From: Nitrospira sp. | GTDB taxonomy: Bacteria > Nitrospirota > Nitrospiria > Nitrospirales > Nitrospiraceae | Direction: 5' to 3' | Assembly: GCA_019636945.1 (NCBI GenBank) | Contig: JAHBWO010000006.1 | Location: 1-60,023, forward strand | Length of the DNA stretch: 60,023 bases | Made by a program: the position numbers and the translations under genes | Shown: piece by piece, positions 17,063 to 25,036 of the stretch | Layout of the letters: every line of letters starts with the position of its first letter | Position numbering within the stretch: position 1 is the first letter of the stretch | The notes under the pieces: model-generated | Seen by the model: the letters and a program-made list of their open reading frames with translations, nothing else | Databases searched by the model: none | What the model was told of the DNA's origin: nothing

Positions 17063-19039
17063 TCAGTTCAGTTGCACAAACTTACCTTGTTTCACTTGAA
17101 GAAGAAAGAGCGGTCGGTGCAGAGCACCGTCAGGTCCGAATCCGGCCGGTCCTGTCAGTGTCGGGAGATTGCGTGAGGTCGCGAGGTACTCGTGCAGGGC
17201 GTCCCCGGTGGTGGCTCCATGGCGAATTCCATCGATGGCAATTCTCGCGGCATCATAGCCTTGCATGGTGAAGAGTGAGGGAGGGGACTCAAAGCGTTTC
17301 TGGTGTCGTTGGACAAACTCCTGGACACCGGGATTGAGGCTATCGATGAAGAAGCCATCGACGAATGTCGCGCCGTCGACGGCACGATCTGCGGTGCGAG
17401 CAAAATCCTGGGAATTCCATCCGTTGGTGCCGAGAAGGGGAGCCTTGATATCATGGAAGGCCAGTTGGGCGGCGAGGAGGCCGATCTCTTTTGAGCGACT
17501 GGGGATGAAGATCGCATCGAAGCCTGGTGTGTAGAGGACTCGTTTTTCGTTTCGGCTCAGCGGTTTGCCCGTCGGATTGGTTACTTCGACGGGGACTGCC
17601 AACCCGTACTTTTTCAGGTCCTCGGCCTTGAGCCGCTGGATTTGGGGGGCAAAATTGGTGTCCCCCTCCTTAAAAGCTTCCATGGCGATAATTTCGCCGT
17701 CCAGCCGCCGTACATCTTGCGCAAACAGGCGGGCTAACTCACGGCCATAGACGGTATCGGGATAGAGAATGCAGAACCGTCGATAGCCCTGTTCCTTGGC
17801 AGCGTAGGTTGCGATCCGTTCGGCCTGCATCCCATAGGTCAGTGCCGTACTGAACAGGTAATTGCCCATCCGCCGGACATTCGGGAGTGTGGCGGCCGGT
17901 GTGATTAACGGGATTCTGGTCTTTTGGGCCATTTCAGCCATGACCGGAAGATTTTTCGACAACATCGGACCGATGACGATGAGCGGGCGATCCTCGTGGA
18001 GCAGTGTCGAAAGATCGTCCAGAAAGCCCTGCCGATCGGCGTCATGGTCTTTGACGATCAGTCCAACGGGTGGTGACCCTGGCTGCTCACGAGCCCGTTC
18101 TACCGCCAGTTGAATGCCTTGAAGAACATCCGTGGCGAAGGGGGACAGCGGTCCCGACAGTGGAAGGACGGCTGCAATGAGATATTGATTGGCTTTCAAT
18201 TTCGTTTTGATGAGATCGAGAGACTCGTTCACTTTTGAGACGGAGGGGTGGGCGGGAAACGCCGCAAGGAAATGCCGAGTTTCCCGCTCTGCTAAGTGGT
18301 CTTCACCTCGTCCGGTGTAATAGTCGATCAGACGAAGTGAGGCGAGGTCACCGGGATATGAGCGAGGATAGGTCTCGCGTACGCGAATCAGGCCACGCTT
18401 ATCCAGCTTGTCCGAGATGAACTGGCGGATTTGTTCCCGTGTCTCGGTCATCTGTGCGTCTGAGCTGCCGACCATTCCTTCCAGCAAGGTGTGGATCGCT
18501 CGCACATAATCTTTCTTGTTGGCCAGGATTTCGGCTGTCAGCTGCTGCACCTCACGCTTCGTGCTCTCGTCCTGCGTAGTAGTCCGAACTTGAGCCAACA
18601 ACGGCAGAGCCAGATCAAAATTGCCCATCACTGCATGGGTGCGGGCCATCAAGAGCTTGCTCCGGTCTAGCAGGTCGGATTCAGGAAACTCCGTCTGGAG
18701 CTGGTTGAGAGAACGAAGAGCTTCCGGATAGTCTTTGATGCCGTAGAGGGCGGCGCCGAGTAGTAAGTAGGTGTCGTCAAGGTGTTCAGGAGGAGGAGTC
18801 GTGGTTAAGAATCGACGGAGTATGGTCACCGCCGATTCGGACGCGCCCTTTTCAATCAACTGCTTGGCCTGGTTTAATACTGGTGGGATGGGAACGATGG
18901 GTTTGGGGGACTCGGTCGTTCCTGTCAGTTCCGAGCGTGTGAGACCAAGAGCCTCACCGAGCGTGAATGTCCCGCTGATGGTGAGAACCAGCAGCAGTCG
19001 AGCAGCGTTGAGCAGTAGGCGATGTGAATAGGCGAGCAT
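17063..19039 (-). CDS. TPR plus periplasmic-binding domain protein (LpoA-like)
   Basis: 658 residues from the ATG at 19039, 20 residues shorter than the longest frame; a promoter at 19071-19099 lies inside the longer version and rules it out. After a signal sequence, residues ~60-290 are TPR-like helices (PEALRSLNQLQTEFPESDLL). From ~300 there is a type I periplasmic-binding (Leu/Ile/Val-binding) fold: AAVLPLSGPLSPFATDVLQG, VIGPMLSKNLPVM, GYRRFCILYPDTVYGRELA. This arrangement matches penicillin-binding-protein activator LpoA or ABC substrate-binding paralogues. It may sense a ligand or stimulate peptidoglycan synthesis. First gene of the operon with M50 protease and trpS. Confidence 0.75.
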   Translation of the reverse strand: MLAYSHRLLLNAARLLLVLTISGTFTLGEALGLTRSELTGTTESPKPIVPIPPVLNQAKQLIEKGASESAVTILRRFLTTTPPPEHLDDTYLLLGAALYGIKDYPEALRSLNQLQTEFPESDLLDRSKLLMARTHAVMGNFDLALPLLAQVRTTTQDESTKREVQQLTAEILANKKDYVRAIHTLLEGMVGSSDAQMTETREQIRQFISDKLDKRGLIRVRETYPRSYPGDLASLRLIDYYTGRGEDHLAERETRHFLAAFPAHPSVSKVNESLDLIKTKLKANQYLIAAVLPLSGPLSPFATDVLQGIQLAVERAREQPGSPPVGLIVKDHDADRQGFLDDLSTLLHEDRPLIVIGPMLSKNLPVMAEMAQKTRIPLITPAATLPNVRRMGNYLFSTALTYGMQAERIATYAAKEQGYRRFCILYPDTVYGRELARLFAQDVRRLDGEIIAMEAFKEGDTNFAPQIQRLKAEDLKKYGLAVPVEVTNPTGKPLSRNEKRVLYTPGFDAIFIPSRSKEIGLLAAQLAFHDIKAPLLGTNGWNSQDFARTADRAVDGATFVDGFFIDSLNPGVQEFVQRHQKRFESPPSLFTMQGYDAARIAIDGIRHGATTGDALHEYLATSRNLPTLTGPAGFGPDGALHRPLFLLQVKQGKFVQLN

Positions 19040-19070
19040 TCCGTTCGGCCGATGGTAGACCGTACGCAGA

Positions 19071-19099
19071 CTAGTATCGGAAAGGCGGTGGCCTGTCAA
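19071..19099 (-). promoter_or_regulatory. Sigma-70-type promoter for the LpoA-like operon
   Basis: On the minus strand: TTGACA, a 17-base spacer, then TACTAG. The expected transcription start falls near 19064, 25 bp before the ATG at 19039. It is the natural promoter for the LpoA-like/M50/trpS operon. A TATAAT (19107-19112) on the plus strand nearby may serve xerD, but has no clear -35. Confidence 0.65.
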
Positions 19100-19162
19100 G
19101 GAGAACTATAATGGGAGTGTCATTGTGCGGAATGCGCGAGTTGGCTATAGTTCGGTTACTTG

Positions 19163-20113
19163 ATGTCCACGACTGCCCCATCGACCGCGCTCCTCGACCC
19201 TCTGGTTGAACGATATCTCACACAACTGAGAGTTGAGGGAGGGCTGGCCACGAATACGGTCGAGGCCTACCGGCGTGATCTGTTTCGATTGCAGCAACAT
19301 TTGCTGATGCATCGACTGCGCATGAACGATGTCGTCTCATCTCAGGTGATCCGATCGTTTTTGGCCGCTCTCAAACAGGAATCGCTTGCGACCTCGTCGG
19401 TTGCCCGAATTCTTTCGGCCATGCGAGGTTGGTATCGATTTCTTGTGCGGGAACGTGTCTTGGAGGGGAGTCCTCTCCGTGAAGTTGCGGTGGCGCGTCG
19501 GCCTGTTCGATTGCCGAAGACGTTGACGAGGTCTGAGGTGACCGCTCTGTTGGAGTTGCCAGTGCGTGATCGGGTAGAGGATCAACGTGATCGGGTGATG
19601 GTGGAACTGTTGTATGCGTCAGGTCTTCGTGTCTCAGAACTCGTGGGGTTGACACTGTCTCACATGGATCTCAGTCTCGGTTGCCTTCGGGTCGTGGGGA
19701 AAGGTACCAAGGAGCGCCTGGTCCCGATGGGACAGACTGCGCAAGATCTGTTGCGTGAGTACCTTGATCACATTCGTCCGGTGCTTCTGAAGCGCCGCTC
19801 CACGCGAGTGTTGTTCGTCAGTCGGCGTGGGCAGGGGTTGACCAGACAAGCCTGTTGGAAGCTGCTTCTGCAGCGGGCACGACGCGCTGGGATTGCGAAG
19901 TCGATCTCGCCGCACATGCTACGACATTCGTTTGCCACGCACTTGCTGGAAGGGGGAGCCGATCTTCGAGCCGTTCAAACGATGCTGGGGCATGCCGATA
20001 TTGCGACGACTCAGATTTACACGCATGTAGAACGGAGCCGGCTGAAGCATGTTCATAAACAATTTTTCCCGAGACAGCTTATGCGACGAGGCTCGGGTGG
20101 AGCAAAAGCCTGA
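19163..20113 (+). CDS. xerD: Tyrosine recombinase XerD
   Basis: 316 residues, standard for XerC/XerD that resolve chromosome dimers at dif. The N-terminal SAM-like core-binding domain (residues ~10-100) has TVEAYRRDLFRL. The catalytic residues are Arg in YASGLRVSELVGL, Lys in VGKGTKERLVP, the HMLRHSFATHLLEGG box, His in MLGHADIATTQIYTHV and the nucleophile Tyr within that last motif. The sequence resembles XerD more than XerC, but only one Xer is in the window. The ATG directly follows a TTG and is preferred. No integrase-like insertion is nearby, so it is a housekeeping copy. Confidence 0.9.
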   Translation: MSTTAPSTALLDPLVERYLTQLRVEGGLATNTVEAYRRDLFRLQQHLLMHRLRMNDVVSSQVIRSFLAALKQESLATSSVARILSAMRGWYRFLVRERVLEGSPLREVAVARRPVRLPKTLTRSEVTALLELPVRDRVEDQRDRVMVELLYASGLRVSELVGLTLSHMDLSLGCLRVVGKGTKERLVPMGQTAQDLLREYLDHIRPVLLKRRSTRVLFVSRRGQGLTRQACWKLLLQRARRAGIAKSISPHMLRHSFATHLLEGGADLRAVQTMLGHADIATTQIYTHVERSRLKHVHKQFFPRQLMRRGSGGAKA

Positions 20114-20174
20114 GGGTGAAGACTGTTGTCGTACGTATGGATGTGACGCGAGCGGTGAAAGAGATGCCTGCTGG

Positions 20175-20203
20175 TTGACAAGGCAGTATGGACTTGATAG
20201 GCT
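20175..20203 (+). promoter_or_regulatory. Promoter for the tRNA genes
   Basis: TTGACA (20175-20180), 17-base spacer, TAGGCT (20198-20203). The expected start lies about 15 bp before tRNA-Val, as is normal for a stable-RNA promoter. The -35 is a perfect consensus, the -10 is moderate. Confidence 0.6.
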
Positions 20204-20226
20204 CCGCTGAGCTTGCTAAAGAAATT

Positions 20227-20302
20227 GGGCGGATAGCTCAGTTGGGAGAGCGCTGCCCTTACAAGGCAGAGGTCACAGGTTCAATCCCTGTTCCGCCTAC
20301 CA
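20227..20302 (+). tRNA. tRNA-Val (anticodon TAC)
   Basis: 76 nt including an encoded CCA. Acceptor stem gggcgga pairs with tccgcct; the anticodon stem ctgcc/ggcag encloses the loop cttacaa, giving anticodon TAC. The T-arm loop ttcaatc is standard. Confidence 0.95.
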
Positions 20303-20437
20303 AATGGAGTATTGTGGTGAGGCGCGGCAGGGAGAGTGCTTTTGTACGGAGGGTTTGTTCCTCAGCTCGGGGCTCGATCGGCGACCAAACTGAGAGCGTC
20401 TTGTCATTTTCAATCTTCCGCCATAGCTAGATTTTGC

Positions 20438-20515
20438 GGGGCCGTCGTTCAGCCTGGTTAGGACGCCAGATTGTCAATCTGGAGGTCGCGGGTTCAAATC
20501 CCGTCGGCCCCGCCA
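20438..20515 (+). tRNA. tRNA-Asp (anticodon GTC)
   Basis: 78 nt including an encoded CCA. Acceptor stem ggggccg pairs with cggcccc; the anticodon stem ccaga/tctgg encloses ttgtcaa, giving anticodon GTC. It lies 135 bp after tRNA-Val and 73 bp before tolQ, so both tRNAs may share the promoter at 20175. Confidence 0.95.
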
Positions 20516-20588
20516 TTTTTCCCCAGTGTTTGGTACAATCCACGTTGCACAGAGCGACTGAAATCTAAGGAGGCACGTCGAGACTCGT

Positions 20589-21290
20589 ATGTTTCAAGCT
20601 GGCCCACTGGGAGTCATCATGTCGTTGGGGATCGTCTCCAAAGTGGTCCTCTTGCTACTGTTAGGGTTTTCCATCATTTCCTGGGCGGTTATTTTCTATA
20701 AGTGGGCGAGCTTTCGTGCGGCCGACGAGAAAGACCGCCGTTTTATGGCGGTGCTCTTGCGAGCGAGAGATGTCGAAGAGGTCACGCGGCAGGTGCAACA
20801 AACTACCGGAAGTCCCTGCGCAAAGATTTTTCATACCGTCGTCCAGCGGATCGGCTACATCCCTACGGAGATGAAGGAGAACGGCGCGCTCGCCTTTGAT
20901 CGGCATGTGATGGAGCGGACGGCCGCCCATATCGCGCAGAGTCAAATCGCCAAGTTGGAGTCTTTCCTTCCGTTTCTTGCTACGACTGGGAATATCAGCC
21001 CGTTCGTAGGGTTGTTGGGGACCGTGATGGGGATCATCGATTCGTTTCGGGAAATCGGCGCCCAGGGCACGGCCAGTATTGCGGCTGTGGCCCCCGGAGT
21101 GTCCGAAGCCTTGATCGCCACCGCTGCCGGGTTATTTGCGGCGATCCCCGCAGTCATTGCTTACAATTACTTCCTGACGCGCATCAGGCGTACTGCCTTG
21201 CAGATGGATTCCGTCGTGGTGGAGCTTCTGGCTCTGATCCCACCGCAGACTAAGTCCGCCGATCCGGTTGCCGTCGGAGCCAAGGGATGA
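20589..21290 (+). CDS. tolQ: TolQ, proton-channel subunit of the Tol-Pal motor
   Basis: 233 residues of the MotA/TolQ/ExbB family. Three membrane segments: one near residues 15-35 (SKVVLLLLLGFSIISWAVIF), two in the C-terminal half (TTGNISPFVGLLGTVMGII and IATAAGLFAAIPAVIAYNYF). The GLLGTVMGI and TAAGLFAAIPA motifs are hallmarks. Inner-membrane channel that, with TolR, uses the proton gradient to drive outer-membrane constriction at division. A ribosome binding site (aaggagg) lies about 15 nt before the ATG, a little far. It overlaps tolR by 4 bp. Confidence 0.93.
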   Translation: MFQAGPLGVIMSLGIVSKVVLLLLLGFSIISWAVIFYKWASFRAADEKDRRFMAVLLRARDVEEVTRQVQQTTGSPCAKIFHTVVQRIGYIPTEMKENGALAFDRHVMERTAAHIAQSQIAKLESFLPFLATTGNISPFVGLLGTVMGIIDSFREIGAQGTASIAAVAPGVSEALIATAAGLFAAIPAVIAYNYFLTRIRRTALQMDSVVVELLALIPPQTKSADPVAVGAKG

Positions 21291-21733
21291 TTTTCGAGAC
21301 ACGGCAGCGTCGGTTCTTGGCCGAAATCAATGTGATTCCGCTGGTCGATGTGGTTTTGGTGTTATTAGTCATCTTCATGGTGACCGCGCCGATGCTGTAT
21401 CGTGGAATGGACATCAAGTTGCCGACTTCCGCCTCGAACACCATCAAACCTGAAATTCGAGCCGTGTTGACGATCGAAAAAGATCAGCGACTGTATCTCG
21501 ACAAAGATCAAGTCAGCGTGGCTCAACTCGAGCGAAAGTTACATCTCCTGAAGCAAGAACACGCGGATGTCTCCTTGTATTTGCGTGCCGATCGTGATGT
21601 GCCGTATGGGGTCGTGGTTCAGGTTATGGATGGAGTCAAAAAGGCCGGGATTGAAAAACTCGGCATGGTGACCGATCCCACAACCGGACCTGAGCGGATC
21701 ACGGAGGCGACGTCTCCTCCACCTAACCAGTAG
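21287..21733 (+). CDS. tolR: TolR (ExbD family)
   Basis: 148 residues. One N-terminal membrane helix (LVDVVLVLLVIFMVTAPML, ~19-37) contains the key membrane Asp of INVIPLVDVVLVLL. A periplasmic domain follows (RAVLTIEKDQRLYLD ... VVVQVMDGVKKAGIEKLGMV). Partner of TolQ in the Tol motor, with the periplasmic part contacting peptidoglycan in the family. The start codon lies within the tolQ stop (ATGA overlap), so coupling is expected. Confidence 0.92.
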   Translation: MIFETRQRRFLAEINVIPLVDVVLVLLVIFMVTAPMLYRGMDIKLPTSASNTIKPEIRAVLTIEKDQRLYLDKDQVSVAQLERKLHLLKQEHADVSLYLRADRDVPYGVVVQVMDGVKKAGIEKLGMVTDPTTGPERITEATSPPPNQ

Positions 21734-21747
21734 GATTAAGGTTCACG

Positions 21748-22842
21748 GTGCAGGCTTGGACATCAGCCGGTATGATATCGGATGATGAGTGGCAGGCGAA
21801 GCTGGCTCGCCGCCTGAGCCGTGCCCTGTTTGTTTCCCTTGTGTTGCATCTCGGGATTTTGGCGATCGTGGCGTGGATTCGCTTGCCGCGTCATGGTGAA
21901 CGACCGCTTGCGTCCATTGAGATTTCGCTGGCCAGTCTCCCGGCGTCTCAGGTGAAAACCCTTGAGCCTCAAAAGAGCCAACCGATTTCGAAAGAGAAAG
22001 ACCTAGAACGTCCGAAGCCGGTGCCGCAGCATAAGTCTGTCGATTCGCCAAAACCTGTCGAGCGTACCACGACGATCGCGCCACCCAAGGCCGTTCCCGT
22101 TCCAAAGCCGGCACCTGTCCCGTCTTCGTCTGCTTCCTCCACGCCGGTTTCTCCTCCTGTCACTCGGGCGAAATCATCGAATGATATGATGAGCGAGATC
22201 ATGAAGGGCATCGAGTTGCCGCCGGATGCTCCGAAGCGCGGAGACATCAGTCCTGAGGAGAAGCCCAGGGCGACGTCGGCTATGAAACTGCCGGATGTGC
22301 CGGTCGTCTCGGATACGAGAGATCTCACGGGGAAGCCTGTGACCCAGAAATCGTCTTCCTCCCTGACGGAAGATCTTGCGAAAGACTTGGACGAAGAGCT
22401 CAAGAAGATCAATAAGCTGGAAGTGCCCAAAGCCGTGGCTTCGGTCGATATTCCCTCAAAACCTGCCTCCCAGCCGGCTCCTCAGGTTGAGGCAAAAGTG
22501 CCGAGCGTCAAGGCCGTCGACACGACGCTGAAGGTTCCAGGAATGGCTCCTGGGTCGAATGCCTATCTTGCATTGGTCCGACAACGCATCAGCAATAGCT
22601 GGAGTGCTCCGCCTCTGGACCTGACCAACCAGGTGTATGTGGTAATCGTCCAATTCAGACTTCATCGGGACGGGAAAGTCACGGGTGTATCCATCGAACA
22701 ATCGTCTGGGAATGACTATTATGATCTGGCGGGAAAGCGGGCGGTTCTGAGCGCAAATCCTCTGCCTGTCTTCCCGGCCGATATTTCCGATTCATACTTT
22801 GATGCCCACTTCACCTTTACCGTGGGCGAGCCTCAAGGATAA
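21748..22842 (+). CDS. tolA: TolA/TonB-like energy transducer
   Basis: 364 residues starting from GTG at 21748. Membrane helix at ~28-46 (LFVSLVLHLGILAIVAWI), then a Pro/Lys-rich periplasmic arm (~60-270) and a C-terminal TonB-type domain (SNAYLALVRQRISNSWSAPP onwards, ending FDAHFTFTVGEP). Position between tolR and tolB argues for TolA rather than TonB. It spans the periplasm and reaches Pal and TolB. The arm is Pro-rich rather than the Ala/Lys helix of the enterobacterial protein. Confidence 0.85.
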   Translation: MQAWTSAGMISDDEWQAKLARRLSRALFVSLVLHLGILAIVAWIRLPRHGERPLASIEISLASLPASQVKTLEPQKSQPISKEKDLERPKPVPQHKSVDSPKPVERTTTIAPPKAVPVPKPAPVPSSSASSTPVSPPVTRAKSSNDMMSEIMKGIELPPDAPKRGDISPEEKPRATSAMKLPDVPVVSDTRDLTGKPVTQKSSSSLTEDLAKDLDEELKKINKLEVPKAVASVDIPSKPASQPAPQVEAKVPSVKAVDTTLKVPGMAPGSNAYLALVRQRISNSWSAPPLDLTNQVYVVIVQFRLHRDGKVTGVSIEQSSGNDYYDLAGKRAVLSANPLPVFPADISDSYFDAHFTFTVGEPQG

Positions 22843-22845
22843 ATT

Positions 22846-24186
22846 ATGACGTTACGAGCGTTTGTGATTGCCGGTTTCTGTGCCCTGGTCGGCTTGGTGT
22901 GGATCATCGAATCCGGTGCTGCTGATGTATTTCTTGAAGCGGCGAGGCCAGATTTCCAAAAAATTCCATTGGCGATTGCCGGAATTGAGAATCTGGGTGG
23001 GACGGAATCGCCGGAAGGGCGCGTGAAGCTCGGTAGCCGTATTGAGGAGGTGCTCAAGACAGATGTCCGTCGCTCCCTGGTGTTTGCTCTTGTTGATGTG
23101 AATGGTCTCGGCATTAAGGCTGGCCAACTCGGAGCTGAGCCGGATCCATCCTTCAAGCACGCGGTTGAAAACGGCGTGTCGGTGGTGGTGTGGGGACGAG
23201 CTGGCATCAAGAGTGGGAATAAAGATTCCGATGTGAATATGGACGGCTATGTCTACGATGCGGGGAATAACGAGGTGGTCGGTGGGAAACGCTATGTCGG
23301 TTCGACATCGGTGGTCCGACTGATGGCCCATCGATTTGCCGATGAGCTGGTGTTTCGGTATACCGGAGAACCGGGGATCGCTCGGACAAAAATCGCCTAT
23401 GTGTCTGAGTTGGGTTCGGCGCGCGAGTTATTCATCATGGACTATGACGGCTACGACCCGCGGCAACTGACGGCCGACGGATTTTTGAATTTGATGCCGC
23501 GCTGGTCTCCTGATCGTCGATTTTTGGTCTTTACGACGTACCGCAATCGGAATACGCAAGATATCGATCTCCTTGAGCTCGCGACTGGAAAACGCTGGAC
23601 TCTGGTCTCGCAGGGCGGACTGAACATCACGCCGGCACTCTCTCCGGACGGGAATTTTCTCGCGTATTCGTCCAGCTCTGAGGGGAATGCGGAACTCTAT
23701 CGCATGGACACCCACACCAAGGCGGTACAACGGTTGACGACCAATGCCGGCGGAGATCTCTCCCCTTCCTGGGCACCGTCTGGCCGCGAGTTGGCCTTTA
23801 CCTCCGACCGAAGCGGCGGACCGCAAGTGTTTCTCATCAGCGCGGATGGATCCAATGTGCGCCGATTGACCTTTGAGGGAGATTATAATGCCGCCCCCGC
23901 CTGGTCTCCTCGAGGGAATTGGATCGCGTATGTGTGCCGGACTCCACGGAAAGAGTACAAGCTCTGTCTCATCACGCCCGATGGGCAGAAGCGCGTACAG
24001 TTGACGACCGGGCCGGGGGTGGATGATTCCCCTTCGTGGTCCCCTGATGGACGTCATATTGTGTTTAGTTCCACGGCGGACGGGAAGAGCCATATCTATA
24101 TGATTAATACGGACGGGAAGGACTTGGAACGAATTACCTTCACGGGGACTCACAATAGCGCACCGACGTGGTCTCCCGCCTCGTGA
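22846..24186 (+). CDS. tolB: TolB, periplasmic beta-propeller protein
   Basis: 446 residues, standard length. Signal peptide (FVIAGFCALVGLVWIIESGA), an N-terminal alpha/beta domain (~35-175), then WD40-like PD40 blades (PRWSPDRRFLVFTTYR, PALSPDGNFLAYSSSS, PSWAPSGRELAFTSDR, PAWSPRGNWIAYVC, PSWSPDGRHIVFSST). It binds Pal and is released by TolA in the known cycle. It starts 4 bp after tolA. Confidence 0.95.
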   Translation: MTLRAFVIAGFCALVGLVWIIESGAADVFLEAARPDFQKIPLAIAGIENLGGTESPEGRVKLGSRIEEVLKTDVRRSLVFALVDVNGLGIKAGQLGAEPDPSFKHAVENGVSVVVWGRAGIKSGNKDSDVNMDGYVYDAGNNEVVGGKRYVGSTSVVRLMAHRFADELVFRYTGEPGIARTKIAYVSELGSARELFIMDYDGYDPRQLTADGFLNLMPRWSPDRRFLVFTTYRNRNTQDIDLLELATGKRWTLVSQGGLNITPALSPDGNFLAYSSSSEGNAELYRMDTHTKAVQRLTTNAGGDLSPSWAPSGRELAFTSDRSGGPQVFLISADGSNVRRLTFEGDYNAAPAWSPRGNWIAYVCRTPRKEYKLCLITPDGQKRVQLTTGPGVDDSPSWSPDGRHIVFSSTADGKSHIYMINTDGKDLERITFTGTHNSAPTWSPAS

Positions 24187-24201
24187 TTTTTGTGCAAGGC
24201 A

Positions 24202-24230
24202 TTGACGAGAATCGTCCTCCACTGTATGAA
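24202..24230 (+). promoter_or_regulatory. Internal promoter ahead of pal
   Basis: TTGACG (24202-24207), 17-base spacer, TATGAA (24225-24230), in the 79-bp gap between tolB and pal, the widest gap in the tol run. The start would lie about 28 bp before the pal ATG. It would let pal and the ybgF genes be made in excess over the Tol motor, as seen with separate promoters in other bacteria. Confidence 0.5.
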
Positions 24231-24265
24231 AAGAAAGAACACCTGATGAGAAGGGAATCGACTCG

Positions 24266-24970
24266 ATGAAGACATTAGTAGTCACCCCCCTACCAGTGAT
24301 TCTTGGCGTGCTCCTTCTGTTGAGTCCGGCTTGCTCGAGGAAGGCGGTTCAATCGGGAGGAGACACACGTGCGTTACAGGAAGAGATGGCACGAGGAGGG
24401 GCAAAAGGTGGGGCAAGTTCAAGCTTTCCCGACACATCGTTGTCCGGGAAGGATGAGACGAGTAGTCTGCGTGGATTCGATCGGAACCCCTTAGAAGAAC
24501 GACTCGGAGGCGGTGGTCACAACGGAAATGGAACGGTGACTCCGGGCAACACGCTGATGGCCAAGTCCGATCCTGGCGGTGCTGCACGCCAGCTCGCTGA
24601 AATACGTGCGGAGCAGACGGCATCGGCGGCGGCCGGCTTGCGGGACGTATTTTTTGCCTATGATAGTTTTTCTATTACCGACGAAGGGCGCCACGCGCTT
24701 GCGAACGATGCGGAGTGGATCAAATCAAATCCGCAGGCTCAGCTGAAGATCGAAGGACATTGTGACGAACGAGGCACCTCCGCGTATAACCTGGTGTTGG
24801 GAGAGAAGCGGGCGAAAGCCGTTCGGAACTACCTCGTCGAGCTGGGGGTGGTTCCCCAGCACCTCTCGGTCGTCTCGTATGGAAAAGAACGGCCGTTTTG
24901 CACAGAACATGGGGAGCACTGCTACTCGATGAATCGTCGAGGGCATCTTGTCGTGAAGGTGGGGAAATAG
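24266..24970 (+). CDS. pal: Peptidoglycan-associated lipoprotein Pal
   Basis: 234 residues. Lipoprotein signal with lipobox SPAC near residue 21, then a long Gly/Ser-rich linker (~25-115). The C-terminal OmpA-like domain (~125-232) has FFAYDSFSITDEG, IEGHCDERGTSAYNLVLGE and RAKAVRNYLVELGV. It tethers the outer membrane to peptidoglycan and partners TolB. Two Cys near the C-terminus (RPFCTEHGEHCYS) could form a disulphide. Confidence 0.93.
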   Translation: MKTLVVTPLPVILGVLLLLSPACSRKAVQSGGDTRALQEEMARGGAKGGASSSFPDTSLSGKDETSSLRGFDRNPLEERLGGGGHNGNGTVTPGNTLMAKSDPGGAARQLAEIRAEQTASAAAGLRDVFFAYDSFSITDEGRHALANDAEWIKSNPQAQLKIEGHCDERGTSAYNLVLGEKRAKAVRNYLVELGVVPQHLSVVSYGKERPFCTEHGEHCYSMNRRGHLVVKVGK

Positions 24971-25036
24971 TGCGTGTGGGACACGCTGTCGGCAGGAGCG
25001 TATCCTCGTTGTAGTCGGTCCACTGGAGTGCAAGGC

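Noticed and set aside
20188..20430. An open frame spanning tRNA-Val
   Set aside because: It is the translation of the tRNA and its flanks; no ribosome site and no protein-like sequence.
23428..24285. A 285-codon minus-strand frame antisense to tolB
   Set aside because: Regular tolB blade pattern on the other strand explains the openness.
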